Below the pieces are notes generated by a model. The model ran no database searches, had not been told where the DNA came from, and worked only from the letters and a program-made list of their open reading frames with translations. Position numbers and translations under genes: made by a program. A stretch of DNA of 64,000 nucleotides, taken from NCBI RefSeq assembly GCF_030315745.1, contig NZ_JASXSH010000013.1:83293-147292 (forward strand). Direction: 5' to 3'. This document shows, one piece after another, positions 8,140 through 17,141 of this stretch. This stretch comes from Gordonia heveisoli. GTDB lineage: Bacteria > Actinomycetota > Actinomycetes > Mycobacteriales > Mycobacteriaceae. Position 1 is the stretch's first letter; every line of letters begins with the position of its first letter.

Positions 8140-9336
8140 ATGCCGTTCGACGTCGCCCACGTGCGTGGATTGTTTCCATCGCTCGGCGACGGGTGGATTC
8201 ACCTTGATCCGCAGGTCGGGATGCAGATCCCCGACTCCGTCGCCACCGCGGTGTCACGCGGGTTCCGTCAGCTGGTGTCGGCGCCCGGCGGTGGCTATCC
8301 CGCCGCCCGGCAGACCGCCGATGCGGTTGACGGGGCGCGCCGCGCGATCGCGGATCTACTGGCCGCCGACCCGGCCGGGGTGGTGTTGGGGCCGTCCCGG
8401 GCGGCCGTGGTCGGCGCCCTCGCCGATGCGGTCACGCCCAACACCTGGTTGCGCGGGGAGGTCGTCGTGTCCCGCGCCGACGACGAGTCCAACATCGTGC
8501 CCTGGCTGGGTGTCGTCGACCGATACGGGGCGCGCGTGCGCTGGGCCGAGGTCGACGTCGAGACCGGTGGACTGCCGGTCTGGCAGTACAAGGATCTGAT
8601 CAACCAGAACACGGCGATCGTCGCGGTGACGCTGGCCTCGTCGACGACCGGCGCGATCACCGATGTCGGCGAGATCGTGCCGCTGGCCCGGGCGGCCGGG
8701 GCGCTGCTCGTCGTCGACGCGACCAGCGCCGCCCCCTACCTGCCGTTGGACATCAACGACCTCGGCGCCGACGTTCTGATGGTCTCGGCCGAACGCTGGG
8801 GTGGGCCGCGGATGGCGGCGCTCGCGTTCCGCGAGCCGCGCACCATCGACCGGCTGCGGTCGATCTCGATGGATCCGCACGCGGTGGGTCCGGCCCGCCT
8901 GGAACTCGAACCGCATCAGGGTGGGCTGCTGTCCGGGTTGGTCGCCTCGGTGGAACATCTGGCCGGACTCGACGAGGAAGCCATCGGCAAGCGGCGTCGT
9001 CGGGTCGTCTCCGCGATGGACGGTGTCTACGAGTATCTCCGCAGGCTGACCTACTATCTGACGACGTCGCTGTCGCAGAACAGCCTGGTCAACGTCGTGG
9101 GCACGGAGGAGAACCGGGTGCCGATCGTGAGTTTCGCGGTCGAGGGTGTCAGCGCCGACAAAGTGGTGCACCGGCTCGCCGACAACGGCATCTGCGCGCT
9201 CGCCGACGTGCCCAGCCGGGCGCTCACCCGGATGGGCGTGACCGACTTCGGGGGTGCGGTGACCATCGGTTTGGCGCCCTATTCCACGCCCTACGAGGTC
9301 GATCACCTGGTCCGGACACTGGGCTCGCTGGGCTGA
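8140..9336 (+). CDS. Cysteine-desulfurase-like protein lacking the PLP lysine
   Basis: The protein has 398 residues with the class V aminotransferase fold: an N-terminal HLDPQVG segment, the strand LLVVDATSAAPYLPLDI with the Asp that contacts the PLP ring nitrogen, and VTIGLAPYSTPYEVDHLV at the C-terminus. The position of the Schiff-base lysine reads SAERWGGP, whereas SufS/CsdA enzymes have an SxHKxxGP-type motif: His-Lys is replaced by Glu-Arg. It therefore cannot form the usual internal aldimine. I recall the M. tuberculosis counterpart Rv3778c also lacking the lysine, but could not check. Its role is unknown; it sits next to bpa. Confidence 0.85.
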   Translation: MPFDVAHVRGLFPSLGDGWIHLDPQVGMQIPDSVATAVSRGFRQLVSAPGGGYPAARQTADAVDGARRAIADLLAADPAGVVLGPSRAAVVGALADAVTPNTWLRGEVVVSRADDESNIVPWLGVVDRYGARVRWAEVDVETGGLPVWQYKDLINQNTAIVAVTLASSTTGAITDVGEIVPLARAAGALLVVDATSAAPYLPLDINDLGADVLMVSAERWGGPRMAALAFREPRTIDRLRSISMDPHAVGPARLELEPHQGGLLSGLVASVEHLAGLDEEAIGKRRRRVVSAMDGVYEYLRRLTYYLTTSLSQNSLVNVVGTEENRVPIVSFAVEGVSADKVVHRLADNGICALADVPSRALTRMGVTDFGGAVTIGLAPYSTPYEVDHLVRTLGSLG

Positions 9337-9345
9337 TTTGTCGGT

Positions 9346-9371
9346 CGATTGGAGCACGAAATCTCCAATCG
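9346..9371. promoter_or_regulatory. Inverted repeat before the MarR gene
   Basis: Arms CGATTGGAG and CTCCAATCG (9 bp, perfect) are separated by eight bases, and GTTTT follows. It could terminate the upstream gene, or be a MarR operator; position and symmetry allow both. Confidence 0.5.
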
Positions 9372-9396
9372 GTTTTGACTGTGTGATCGTCACGGT

Positions 9397-9410
9397 TAGG
9401 TTGTCGACAA
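9397..9410 (+). promoter_or_regulatory. -10 box overlapping a start-site palindrome
   Basis: TAGGTT (9397-9402) lies seven bases before the ATG at 9410. The perfect palindrome TTGTCGACAA (9401-9410) covers the gap and the expected transcription start. MarR bound there would block its own leaderless transcript (inference). Confidence 0.45.
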
Positions 9411-9904
9411 TGAATGTTGGCGAGGAAGAGCACCGCGCGCTCACCCCCACCGAGGGTGAGACGTGGTCGGCGTTTGTGGACGGAGGCTGGGCGCTGTTCG
9501 CGTTGGTCACCGACCAACTCAGCGCCCAGGGACTGTCCGTCGCCGACATGCGGGTTCTCGAAGCCCTCGCCGGCGCACCGCAGCGCGGTATCAGTGAACT
9601 GGCCGGTGCCGTCCATATGCGGGTCAGTACGGTGTCGCGGCAGATCGGCCGTCTCATCGAGGATGGTGACGTCGAGAAACTCAAATCCGACGGCGACGGC
9701 CGCCACCGGCTGGTGCGTCTCACCGACAAGGGCCGCGCCACCCTGAACGAGCACGTCCGGGTGCGCGACGCGGTGATCCGACGCTACGTCGTCGACGTGT
9801 TGAGCCCGGAGGAGTATGCCTGCCTCGGGCGAGCCTTCCGCAGCATCGGGGATGCGGTGATCGGCGAGCAGGCCAAGGAGAAAGGGCCGACTCAGCTCAC
9901 CTGA
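9410..9904 (+). CDS. MarR-family transcriptional regulator
   Basis: The protein has 164 residues. It shows the MarR winged helix: DMRVLEALAGAPQRGISELA, recognition helix MRVSTVSRQIGRLIEDGDV and wing DGDGRHRLVRLTDKG. The track frame starts earlier at a TTG, but the ATG at 9410 fits the family start and has a TAnnnT box seven bases upstream. Its 3' end overlaps the convergent quinone oxidoreductase gene by 13 bases. Target genes are not evident beyond itself and possibly its convergent neighbour. Confidence 0.87.
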   Translation: MNVGEEEHRALTPTEGETWSAFVDGGWALFALVTDQLSAQGLSVADMRVLEALAGAPQRGISELAGAVHMRVSTVSRQIGRLIEDGDVEKLKSDGDGRHRLVRLTDKGRATLNEHVRVRDAVIRRYVVDVLSPEEYACLGRAFRSIGDAVIGEQAKEKGPTQLT

Positions 9905-10860
9905 AGTAGCACCTTGCCGATCGCGTCGCCGCTGTCGAGGTGAGCGTGGGCCGCAGCGGCCCGATCGAGGGGGAAGACCGTGTCGACGATGGGGGCGACA
10001 CGGCCACCCTCGATCATCGGCCACGTCGTCGCGAGGGTGTGCTCGACGACCTCCGCTTTGCCGCCTGCGCCGTGCACCGGTCGCGACCGCAGCGTCGTAC
10101 CGGCGACGGTGGCCCGCTTGGCCATCAGCAGACCGATCGGCAGCTCGGCCTTGGTGCCGCCCTGCATCCCGATGATGACCAGTCGACCACCGGTGGCCAG
10201 CGCGTCGATGTTGCCGCGCAGATATTTGGCGCCGATGATGTCGAGGATGACGTCGGCGCCCCCCTCGGCAGCCAGAACTTCGGCGAAATCTGTTGTCGTG
10301 TAATCGATCAGAAGGTCGGCGCCGAGCTCGCGACAGCGATCGAGTTTGGCGGCGTTGCGAGCGGTCACCGCCACCCGCGCGCCGACCGCATGTGCGACCT
10401 GGATGGCGTGCGTCCCGATGCCGCTCGACCCGCCGTGGACCAGCAGCAGCTCCCCGCCCCGCAGTCCGGCCATGCCGAATACGTTCGACGCCACTGTGCA
10501 GGCCACCTCGGGCAGCGCGGCGGCGTCGACGAGACTCACCCCGGACGGCACCGGCAGCAACTGCGCGGCGGGCACGGCGACCTGTTCGGCGTAGCCGCCG
10601 CCGGCCAACAATGCGCACACCTCGTCGCCCACCGCCCAGCCCGCGACGTCGGGACCCAGCTCTGCGATCCGACCCGAGACCTCCAGCCCGAGCGTATCCG
10701 AAGCGCCCGGCGGTGGTGGATACAAACCCTTGCGCTGCAACAGATCTGCCCGATTCACCCCGGCTGCGACGACGTCGACGACCACCTCACCGGCACCCGC
10801 CCGCGGTGCCGGCACATCGTCGACCGAGAGATTCTGATCCGTGACCACGATTGCCTTCAT
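9892..10860 (-). CDS. NAD(P)H quinone oxidoreductase, zinc-independent MDR family
   Basis: The protein has 322 residues. The GroES-like N-terminal domain has AGVNRADLLQRKGLYPPPPG, typical of PIG3/quinone-oxidoreductase proteins, and the nucleotide-binding domain has HGGSSGIGTHAIQVA. There is no structural zinc Cys cluster. The family reduces quinones or other electrophiles with NADPH. The frame is open upstream into the tRNA, but the ATG at 10860 is the family start. I recall Rv3777 as the counterpart, consistent with its place beside the Rv3778c-like gene. Confidence 0.87.
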   Translation of the reverse strand: MKAIVVTDQNLSVDDVPAPRAGAGEVVVDVVAAGVNRADLLQRKGLYPPPPGASDTLGLEVSGRIAELGPDVAGWAVGDEVCALLAGGGYAEQVAVPAAQLLPVPSGVSLVDAAALPEVACTVASNVFGMAGLRGGELLLVHGGSSGIGTHAIQVAHAVGARVAVTARNAAKLDRCRELGADLLIDYTTTDFAEVLAAEGGADVILDIIGAKYLRGNIDALATGGRLVIIGMQGGTKAELPIGLLMAKRATVAGTTLRSRPVHGAGGKAEVVEHTLATTWPMIEGGRVAPIVDTVFPLDRAAAAHAHLDSGDAIGKVLLQVS

Positions 10861-10943
10861 TCTCCCGATCGTGTCACAGCCGCCCCGATCGGCGGGACCG
10901 GTCGGCGCCGGGTGTCGGGTGCTCACGTACTCTTGCAGGTCAG

Positions 10944-11031
10944 GGAAGCGTGGCAGAGCGGCCGAATGCACTCGCCTTGAAAGCGAGCGTGGGTAAAACC
11001 ACCGGGGGTTCAAATCCCTCCGCTTCCGCCA
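10944..11031 (+). tRNA. tRNA-Ser(TGA)
   Basis: Acceptor arms GGAAGCG and CGCTTCC pair; the anticodon loop reads CT-TGA-AA between CTCGC and GCGAG arms; a long variable arm and the GGTTCAAATCC T-loop identify a class II serine tRNA. The CCA end is encoded (11029-11031). A terminator hairpin follows 11 bases later. Confidence 0.95.
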
Positions 11032-11042
11032 TTGTGATGAGT

Positions 11043-11070
11043 CGCGACATCGTTGACAGACGATGTCGCG
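11043..11070 (+). terminator. Terminator of tRNA-Ser
   Basis: Perfect 11-bp arms CGCGACATCGT and ACGATGTCGCG surround a six-base loop, followed by GCTTATTGCGTTT. Confidence 0.7.
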
Positions 11071-11116
11071 GCTTATTGCGTTTGTGGGGGGTCATCGGGT
11101 GTGGGCCCGCTGATGA

Positions 11117-11233
11117 ACGTCGGCGCCTGACGCCGCCAATCAGACCGGGCAGGAGCCGCTCACAACTGCTGAGCGTGACGAGCTGACTCGATTGCGCCGA
11201 CAGGTCGCCGACCAGGAGAGAGGCATCGCGTGA
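11117..11233 (+). pseudogene. IS3-type transposase OrfA fragment
   Basis: The frame between stops at 11114 and 11231 reads PLTTAERDELTRLRRQVADQ, matching the middle of IS3-family OrfA proteins just before their leucine zipper. The normal continuation (a DIAFLKKAAAYFA-like segment) is lost: the frame ends in a stop after GIA. No inverted repeats or OrfB are nearby. It is a scar of an insertion beside the tRNA, touching the end of the next gene. Confidence 0.5.
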
Positions 11234-12175
11234 TCATGCCGCGCCTCCGATGACGCGGGGACGTCGCGGGTCATGTCCGCTGCGTTTGATCTCCTTTGCC
11301 GCCCAGGGCAGATAGGCGAGGCCGATCGGAAGGCGGTCGAAGATCGGGGCGAGCGCCCTGATCACCCGAGCCGCCCGAAGGAATCTGCGTTCCCGGCTCG
11401 CCGACCACTCGATGCCCACAGCTGTTTTGACCTGTGCGGGAAGGGTCCCCGCGAGTACGGTCCGAGTGAACGCATTGATCGGGGTGGCGATCGGCCACCA
11501 CAACCATGCGGGGATCGGACCTGGGCGGGGCACGCCCTTACGGATGTAGCCTGCGCCGTAGCGGACCACCCGATTGGGTGCCATCCGGTCGAGCATGTCA
11601 TCCCAGTACTCGACGAACTCGTCGTAGGTCTCCGGTTGGTTGCGCGCACTGACCCCGTAGAGCCGATACCACGCCTTGCCCTCCTCGAAGATCTGCTGCT
11701 TCTCCGCATACGACAACGGCCGGATGAAGGTGTCGGCGCCGTAGATCACCTGATCGATGAATGTCGCATGCGCCCAGTAGAACAGCTCGGGATTGAGCGC
11801 GTGATAGCGCGACCCGTCGGGCATCTGACCCTTGATCGGGCGATGGAAGTCCCGCACCTTCTGCCCCCACGTGTGGGGATCGCTCGAGTACACCGTGTGC
11901 AGGACGGGGATGGCCGTCCGGCGGGCACGGCCGACGAAGTCTCCGAAGATGACAGAGTGGTCGTCGACGGCCTGGGCCAGTTGGGCGATGGAGTTCTCGG
12001 TGGAGGCGAGCCGCTGAAAACCCAGGAGCTGCACGCGCAGATCGCCGTAGTACCGCCAGATCAGCGAGTCGGGTCCCAGTGGAGGTGTGGCTCGGTGCGA
12101 GTCGTCCCCGACCGTCAGTGCACGGGCCTCCCCGGTGAAGTCGTCGAAGGCCGACGACGCGCGTGGGCAGGTCAT
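11234..12175 (-). CDS. MpaB/DUF2236-family putative heme oxygenase
   Basis: The protein has 313 residues. DUF2236 features are visible: IWRYYGD near the start, RARRTAIPVLHTVYS, the conserved His in VRDFHRPIKG that would bind heme in latex-clearing Lcp proteins, and FYWAHATFIDQVI. Characterised relatives (Lcp, MpaB) are heme-dependent oxygenases or diketopiperazine-type oxidases. Its ATG overlaps the P450 stop (ATGA), so it is the last gene of the five-gene operon from 17120. Substrate unknown; a hydrophobic compound handled with the P450 is likely (inference). Confidence 0.8.
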   Translation of the reverse strand: MTCPRASSAFDDFTGEARALTVGDDSHRATPPLGPDSLIWRYYGDLRVQLLGFQRLASTENSIAQLAQAVDDHSVIFGDFVGRARRTAIPVLHTVYSSDPHTWGQKVRDFHRPIKGQMPDGSRYHALNPELFYWAHATFIDQVIYGADTFIRPLSYAEKQQIFEEGKAWYRLYGVSARNQPETYDEFVEYWDDMLDRMAPNRVVRYGAGYIRKGVPRPGPIPAWLWWPIATPINAFTRTVLAGTLPAQVKTAVGIEWSASRERRFLRAARVIRALAPIFDRLPIGLAYLPWAAKEIKRSGHDPRRPRVIGGAA

Positions 12176-13599
12176 GTGTGCTCCTCGGTCCGCGTGCGCC
12201 GACGCAGGACGATCGGCAGTCCGTCTGCCGGATACGGTCCAGTCAGATATCCCATGCGGGGTGAATATCCCTGGGGTACCGACCATTCGAAGTCGAGGAG
12301 CATGCGGTGCAGGATGGATTTGGCTTCCATCCCGCCGAAGTACATCCCGATGCACTTGTGCACTCCGCCGCCGAACGGGGTGAACTGATGACGATGGGCC
12401 TTGTCCTCGCGGTTGTCCTCGGCAAAGCGGTTGGGGTCGAAGGTGTCCGGGTCACGCCACCACGGTTCCATCCGGTGGCCGGACGATACCGCCGCGCCGA
12501 CGAGGGTGCCCTTGGGGATGAAGTGGCCGAGCAGTTCGGTGTCCTCGGTGGTCTTGCGGGCCAGTGCGCCGACCGGAGAGCATAGGCGCAGGCTCTCCTT
12601 GAACACCAGGTCCAGGGACGGCAGCTTGTCGATGTCGTCGTAGGTCAGGTAGTTGCGGCCGAGTGCCTCGCTCTCCTGACGGACCCGATCCTGCCATTCG
12701 CGATGTGCGGCAAGGTTGTAGATCATCATCGACACCGTTGTCGTGGTGGTGTCGTGGGCGGCCATCATCAGGAAGATCATGTGGTTGATGATGTCGTCGT
12801 CGCCGAACTCGGCACCGTCGTCGGCCTGGGCGTTGCACAGGACGCTGAACAGATCGGTGCCGGGGTTTGCGCGGGCCTGGGGGAGCTTCGCGCGGAAGAA
12901 GTCCTCCAAGGTCTTTCGTCCGCGTAGCCCCGCACGCCATTTACCGCCGGGGACGTCGTGGCGCACCACCGACAGGGTCGCCTGCACCGCCGCGGTGAAG
13001 GCATCTCGTAGATCCTGCGACTGCGCGTCGAGATCCTCGCCCATGAACACCTGTGAGGCGATCTGCAGGGTCAGGCGTTTGACGGCGGGATAACTCATGA
13101 ATTCGGTGTCCGGCGCCCACGACGTCAGCGTGTGATCGATGGTGGTGGTCATGGTCTCGAGGTAGCCGATGAGCCGGGGCCGGGTGAACGCCTGTTGCAG
13201 GGTACGACGGTGGTAGAGATGCTCATCGGAGTCCATCAGCAGGATCCCGCGCCGGAAGAAGGGTTCGAGGAACTGCTCCCAGCCGGAGCCGGCGAACGTC
13301 TTGCTGCGATGGGACAGTACTTGCCCCACCGCATCGGGGCCCACGGCCATCACCACATCCCGGCCGGCCAGGCGGGTCCAGAAGACCGGTCCGTACAACT
13401 CGTACTGGCGGCGATGCAGGGCCAGGAGATCCTCGAAGGCCTCGAAGGTGTGGCCGGCGATCGGCAGCCCCGGATCACCCAGGACCGGCCGCAGCGTGGA
13501 ATCGGCAGGTGGGGTGGCGAGTTCGCGTGCGGGCCGGTGCACGGTACGGGTCGCCCGGGCGAGCAGCGTGGTCATCGTCCGGGTCATGGTGTCGCTCAC
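12172..13599 (-). CDS. Cytochrome P450
   Basis: The protein has about 475 residues. The I-helix oxygen-activation motif is AAHDTTTTT, the K-helix ExxR is FKESLRL, and the heme-thiolate loop is FGGGVHKCIGMYFGG with Cys as the iron ligand. There is no membrane anchor, so it is a soluble actinobacterial P450 needing ferredoxin partners encoded elsewhere. The GTG at 13599 overlaps the SDR stop by four bases; ATG 13587 in frame is the alternative. The pairing with SDR and aldehyde dehydrogenase suggests terminal hydroxylation followed by oxidation to the acid. Confidence 0.92.
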   Translation of the reverse strand: MSDTMTRTMTTLLARATRTVHRPARELATPPADSTLRPVLGDPGLPIAGHTFEAFEDLLALHRRQYELYGPVFWTRLAGRDVVMAVGPDAVGQVLSHRSKTFAGSGWEQFLEPFFRRGILLMDSDEHLYHRRTLQQAFTRPRLIGYLETMTTTIDHTLTSWAPDTEFMSYPAVKRLTLQIASQVFMGEDLDAQSQDLRDAFTAAVQATLSVVRHDVPGGKWRAGLRGRKTLEDFFRAKLPQARANPGTDLFSVLCNAQADDGAEFGDDDIINHMIFLMMAAHDTTTTTVSMMIYNLAAHREWQDRVRQESEALGRNYLTYDDIDKLPSLDLVFKESLRLCSPVGALARKTTEDTELLGHFIPKGTLVGAAVSSGHRMEPWWRDPDTFDPNRFAEDNREDKAHRHQFTPFGGGVHKCIGMYFGGMEAKSILHRMLLDFEWSVPQGYSPRMGYLTGPYPADGLPIVLRRRTRTEEHT

Positions 13600-14450
13600 G
13601 CGTCGCTCACCTGCTTGCCGAGTCGGGTCAGGTATTCGGCACGACGGGGATCGGCATTGGCCTCGGTGCTCAGTTCTGCACCGCCGGCCTGGCGACGGAG
13701 CCCCTGTAAGACGCTGTTGGGCAACAGATGTGATGTGCGTTCGGCGGCACCGAGCCAGCCCGGTATCACGATCTCGGCTCTGCGGTGGAGCGTGGATTCG
13801 ACGATGGCGGCAGCGATGTCCTCCGGTTCGACGGTCACCGCGGCCGGCATCGACAGTCCGGCACCGAGATCGGTGTTTACCAGGCTGGGGAGGATCGTGG
13901 TGACACTCACGCCGTGGTCGGCGACCTCGTCGCGGACCGAGGCGCTCAGTCCGACCACCGCGTGCTTGGTCGCCGAGTAGACGGACCCGCCGGGAGTGGG
14001 CATCTTGCCGGCCAGTGACGCGACGTTGACGACGTGGCCGCGTCGTCGTTCGATCATGCCCGGCAGCACTTCTCGCATCCCGTTGATGGGTCCCCACAGA
14101 TTCACGTTGATCTGGGTGGCGGTGACGGAGTCGGCCTCGTCGAGGAAGTTGCCCAGCGGCATCACGCCGGCATTGTTGACCAGGATCGAGATCGGTCCAT
14201 GTGCCGATTCGATCGCGGCACGGAAGCCGGCGAACGATTCGCGGGATCCGACGTCGAGTGCCAGTGCCTGGCAACCGAGTTCCCTGGCGGTCGCCGTCGC
14301 CGTCTCGAGGTCACGGTCACCGAGGACGACGGCCGCGCCGGCGGCCACGAATCGTGCCGCGGTGGCGCGGCCGATCCCGCGTGCGCCGCCGGTGACCGCG
14401 ACCACCGCCCGTTCGATGTCGATGCGTGGGTATTTCACGAAGAATGACAT
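13596..14450 (-). CDS. Short-chain dehydrogenase/reductase
   Basis: The protein has 284 residues. It shows the classical SDR signs: TGGARGIG cofactor motif near residue 20, NNAG, the catalytic Ser in NVASLAGK, and YSATK holding the Tyr-Lys pair. A C-terminal extension of about 60 residues (LLPNSVLQGLRR onward) is common in actinobacterial members acting on hydrophobic alcohols or ketones. The start has AAAGAA upstream and fits the family. It is coupled to the P450 gene by a four-base overlap. Confidence 0.9.
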   Translation of the reverse strand: MSFFVKYPRIDIERAVVAVTGGARGIGRATAARFVAAGAAVVLGDRDLETATATARELGCQALALDVGSRESFAGFRAAIESAHGPISILVNNAGVMPLGNFLDEADSVTATQINVNLWGPINGMREVLPGMIERRRGHVVNVASLAGKMPTPGGSVYSATKHAVVGLSASVRDEVADHGVSVTTILPSLVNTDLGAGLSMPAAVTVEPEDIAAAIVESTLHRRAEIVIPGWLGAAERTSHLLPNSVLQGLRRQAGGAELSTEANADPRRAEYLTRLGKQVSDA

Positions 14451-14484
14451 GAGGTTCTTTCGTCGAAGATGGTCGTTCGGGTGC

Positions 14485-16017
14485 TCAGAGTCCGAACCGG
14501 GCGAGGCCGCGGCGGTGTGCGAAGCGTGTGGCGGCGCGGAACAGGGCACGTCGCCTCGGGGTGTAGGGGAACCAGTTGAGATCGTTGACGGGGACGGGAA
14601 TCCAGCTGGTCGCCACCACCTTGGTGCGCGTGTACTTGAGCAGACCCTGCTCGGCGGCGCGTCCGCCGATCCCCGAGGTCTTCCAGCCGCTCTGGGGGAC
14701 CTCGGCGCACATCATGTTGGCCAGGAACTGGTCGATGTTGACCGCACCCGCGTCCAGACGTGCCGCGACCCGCTCGCCCTCCTGTGTGCTGTGGGCGAAA
14801 ACCGTTGCACTGAGGCCGAAGTCGGAGTCGTTGGCCAGTGCGATGGCCTCCTCGGTGTCGGCGACCTTGACGATGGGCAGGACCGGACCGAAGGTCTCCT
14901 CCTGCATGATCAGCATGGAATGGTCGACGTCGACGAGAACGGTCGGTTCGAACCAGGTCCCAGGCCCGTCGACCTTGTGGCCACCGGTCAGCACCGTGGC
15001 ACCCTTCTCGACGGCGTCGGTGACCTGCCGGTCGACGACGTCGATCTGGGGCGGATGGGTCAGCGCGCCGACGTCGCTGTTGTCCCCGACCCCCGACCTC
15101 AGCGAGCGCACCTTCTCGGTGAGCTGGTCGACGAAGGCGTCGTAGACCCCCGCGGCCACATACACCCGCTCGATGCCCATACACACCTGACCGTTGTTGG
15201 TGTAGCCGCCGTACAGGGCGCAGTTGACCGCGCGGGGAACGTTGGCACCGTCGAGCACGAGGAGCGGATCCTTGCCGCCCAGTTCCAGACTCACCGGAGT
15301 GACGGTCTCGGCGGCACGGGCGGCCACGCGTTTCCCGGTGGCGACCGAACCGGTGAACTGGACGAAGTCGACCACGTCGACGAGCGCCTGGCCGGTCTCG
15401 CCACCGCCGAAGGCGACGTCCACCACCGCGGGCGCGCCGATCTCCCGCCACCCGCGTACCAGGGCCTTCACGCCCAGCGGTGTCACCTCGGAGGGCTTCA
15501 GGATCACCGCGGAACCGGCGAACAACGCCGGCAGGGCATCGCCGAAGGTCAACAGCAGCGGGTAGTTCCAGGCGCCGATCACGCCGACGAGGGGCCTGGC
15601 GGTCCGGTGGACCGTGTACTTCTTTCCCAGGACGAGCAGTGACGAGCCGCGAGTGGTGGTGGTGGCCATCAGCTTCGGTGTGACCCGCGTGTAATAGTCG
15701 ATCACCTCGACCATCAGGGTGAGTTCGAGGAGCGGTTCGTTTGCCGGCCGTCCTCCCTCGTCCTGGCCGATCCGGATCAACTCGTCGGCGTTGTCGAGCA
15801 ACCACTGGCGGAACTTCCGAATCCAGTGCGTGCGTTGCTTGACCCCGAGCGCCTCCCATTGGGTCTGGGCCGCGCGGAGGCGCTCGGCCATCGCACCGAC
15901 CTGGTCGGCGTCGTGCAGGGGGATCTCCCCGAGAATGCTTCCGTCGCTGGGGCGTCGCACCGCGATGGTGTCGGCACCGGCGGGGATTTGCGGGTCTGTG
16001 ACGTGAGTTGCGGCCAT
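14485..16017 (-). CDS. Aldehyde dehydrogenase (NAD(P)+)
   Basis: The protein has 510 residues. Visible catalytic features are ILKPSEVTPLG (cofactor Lys), FTGSVATGK, the general-base Glu in LELGGKDPL and the nucleophile Cys in NNGQVCMGIERV. The basic C-terminal segment ending RRGLARFGL resembles the extension in membrane-associated or coniferyl-aldehyde-type ALDHs (inference). It probably oxidises the aldehyde formed by the neighbouring SDR. The start is two bases after the stop of the upstream AttH/CrtC-like gene. Confidence 0.9.
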   Translation of the reverse strand: MAATHVTDPQIPAGADTIAVRRPSDGSILGEIPLHDADQVGAMAERLRAAQTQWEALGVKQRTHWIRKFRQWLLDNADELIRIGQDEGGRPANEPLLELTLMVEVIDYYTRVTPKLMATTTTRGSSLLVLGKKYTVHRTARPLVGVIGAWNYPLLLTFGDALPALFAGSAVILKPSEVTPLGVKALVRGWREIGAPAVVDVAFGGGETGQALVDVVDFVQFTGSVATGKRVAARAAETVTPVSLELGGKDPLLVLDGANVPRAVNCALYGGYTNNGQVCMGIERVYVAAGVYDAFVDQLTEKVRSLRSGVGDNSDVGALTHPPQIDVVDRQVTDAVEKGATVLTGGHKVDGPGTWFEPTVLVDVDHSMLIMQEETFGPVLPIVKVADTEEAIALANDSDFGLSATVFAHSTQEGERVAARLDAGAVNIDQFLANMMCAEVPQSGWKTSGIGGRAAEQGLLKYTRTKVVATSWIPVPVNDLNWFPYTPRRRALFRAATRFAHRRGLARFGL

Positions 16018-16019
16018 GC

Positions 16020-17120
16020 TTATCGAACCTTTGCGAGGATGCCGGAGAGGGCGCGGAGGAGTCGGCCGAACGGAACCCGGACGGCGTTGGGAAGGGAGCG
16101 GATCGCCACCACGGGACCGCTCAGCGAGACGGTGAAGATGCTGCCGAATGCGCGGCCGGACACCGTGTGGGTGGTGCCGTCGATCACGGCGTGACCTTCG
16201 AGGGTGGCGAAGCCGCTGACGAAGGCGACCTTGTTGCTGCCGGGGGCCGCCTTGATGGCCCGGCTCGAGGCATCGCGCCGGGTGAAGGTCAGATCGATAC
16301 TGCCCGAGTCGTTCTGGTCGGTGAGCCGGAACTTGTGGACGTATTCGACGCCCTCGTAGCGTCGGCGTTCGAGGACGTCGAAGCGGCCGGTGATGAAGTG
16401 GTGATGGTTCGAACCGTCCACCGAGACCGACGCGAACGGAACCGGATCACCCTCGGTGACGAAGCCACCGGCCTGCACGACGACGCCGTCGGGTCCCGCG
16501 CTCGGCGTCCAGTACCAGTTCCATCCGTTGACGAAGGTCGGCGGGCTGACCTCGCCGAGGTACGGCTCGAACCAGCCGAGCGTGCCGAACAGGTGCTCGA
16601 CGTAGCCCAGGCCACCGACCTGGTACTCGACGTCACCGAAGGTGATCGTGCCGGAGCCGTTGAGCCGGTAGACGACCCAGTGCTTGAACTGGTCGTCGAT
16701 GTAGCCCTCACGCTCGGCCGCAACCTCGGCGGTGTAGGTGATGTCGGCGACGATGTGTGCGCCACTGGCCGATTCGCCTTCGCTGCGCAGGTGATAGTTC
16801 GGGTAGGAGCCGCAGAGTCGGGACGATCCCGCGCTCACGTCCATCGCCGATGCGCTCGCCCGGATCGATCCACTCGGCAATGGGCCCGAGCCGAAGTCGG
16901 CGATCAGTCCGGCGTCGGGGGAGATCAGCAGCCGTCGGACCTCCTCGATCACATTCGTGAACTTGGAGAAGATCGTGACCAGCGCCATGCCGTCCACCGG
17001 GGTTCCCGGTGCGTCGATGAGGAGATTGGCGTACCACCACTCGACCGGATGTGGTCGGCCGTCGGCTGCCTCCCCGACCTCGTTCGCCGTCAGCGTGCGT
17101 GCAGAGGCCACTCGGGCCAC
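16020..17120 (-). CDS. AttH/CrtC-like (lipocalin-like) protein
   Basis: The protein has 366 residues without signal peptide. The N-terminal HPVEWWYANLL matches the EWWY motif of the AttH/carotenoid 1,2-hydratase superfamily, which has two lipocalin-like beta barrels. Other aromatic-rich strands (NGWNWYWTPSAG, GSNHHHFITGRF) fit. CrtC-type members hydrate isoprenoid double bonds, others have unknown roles. It is the first gene of the minus-strand operon and starts 112 bases from the divergent TetR gene, with the repeated operator between. A terpenoid or other lipid substrate is plausible but not shown. Confidence 0.7.
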   Translation of the reverse strand: MARVASARTLTANEVGEAADGRPHPVEWWYANLLIDAPGTPVDGMALVTIFSKFTNVIEEVRRLLISPDAGLIADFGSGPLPSGSIRASASAMDVSAGSSRLCGSYPNYHLRSEGESASGAHIVADITYTAEVAAEREGYIDDQFKHWVVYRLNGSGTITFGDVEYQVGGLGYVEHLFGTLGWFEPYLGEVSPPTFVNGWNWYWTPSAGPDGVVVQAGGFVTEGDPVPFASVSVDGSNHHHFITGRFDVLERRRYEGVEYVHKFRLTDQNDSGSIDLTFTRRDASSRAIKAAPGSNKVAFVSGFATLEGHAVIDGTTHTVSGRAFGSIFTVSLSGPVVAIRSLPNAVRVPFGRLLRALSGILAKVR

Positions 17121-17141
17121 CTCCCAGGATTCACGGACCTA

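Noticed and set aside
13996..15642. Long plus-strand frame opposite the SDR and aldehyde dehydrogenase genes
   Set aside because: The opposite strand has clear catalytic motifs for both enzymes; this frame has biased composition and no motif. It is a high-GC shadow.
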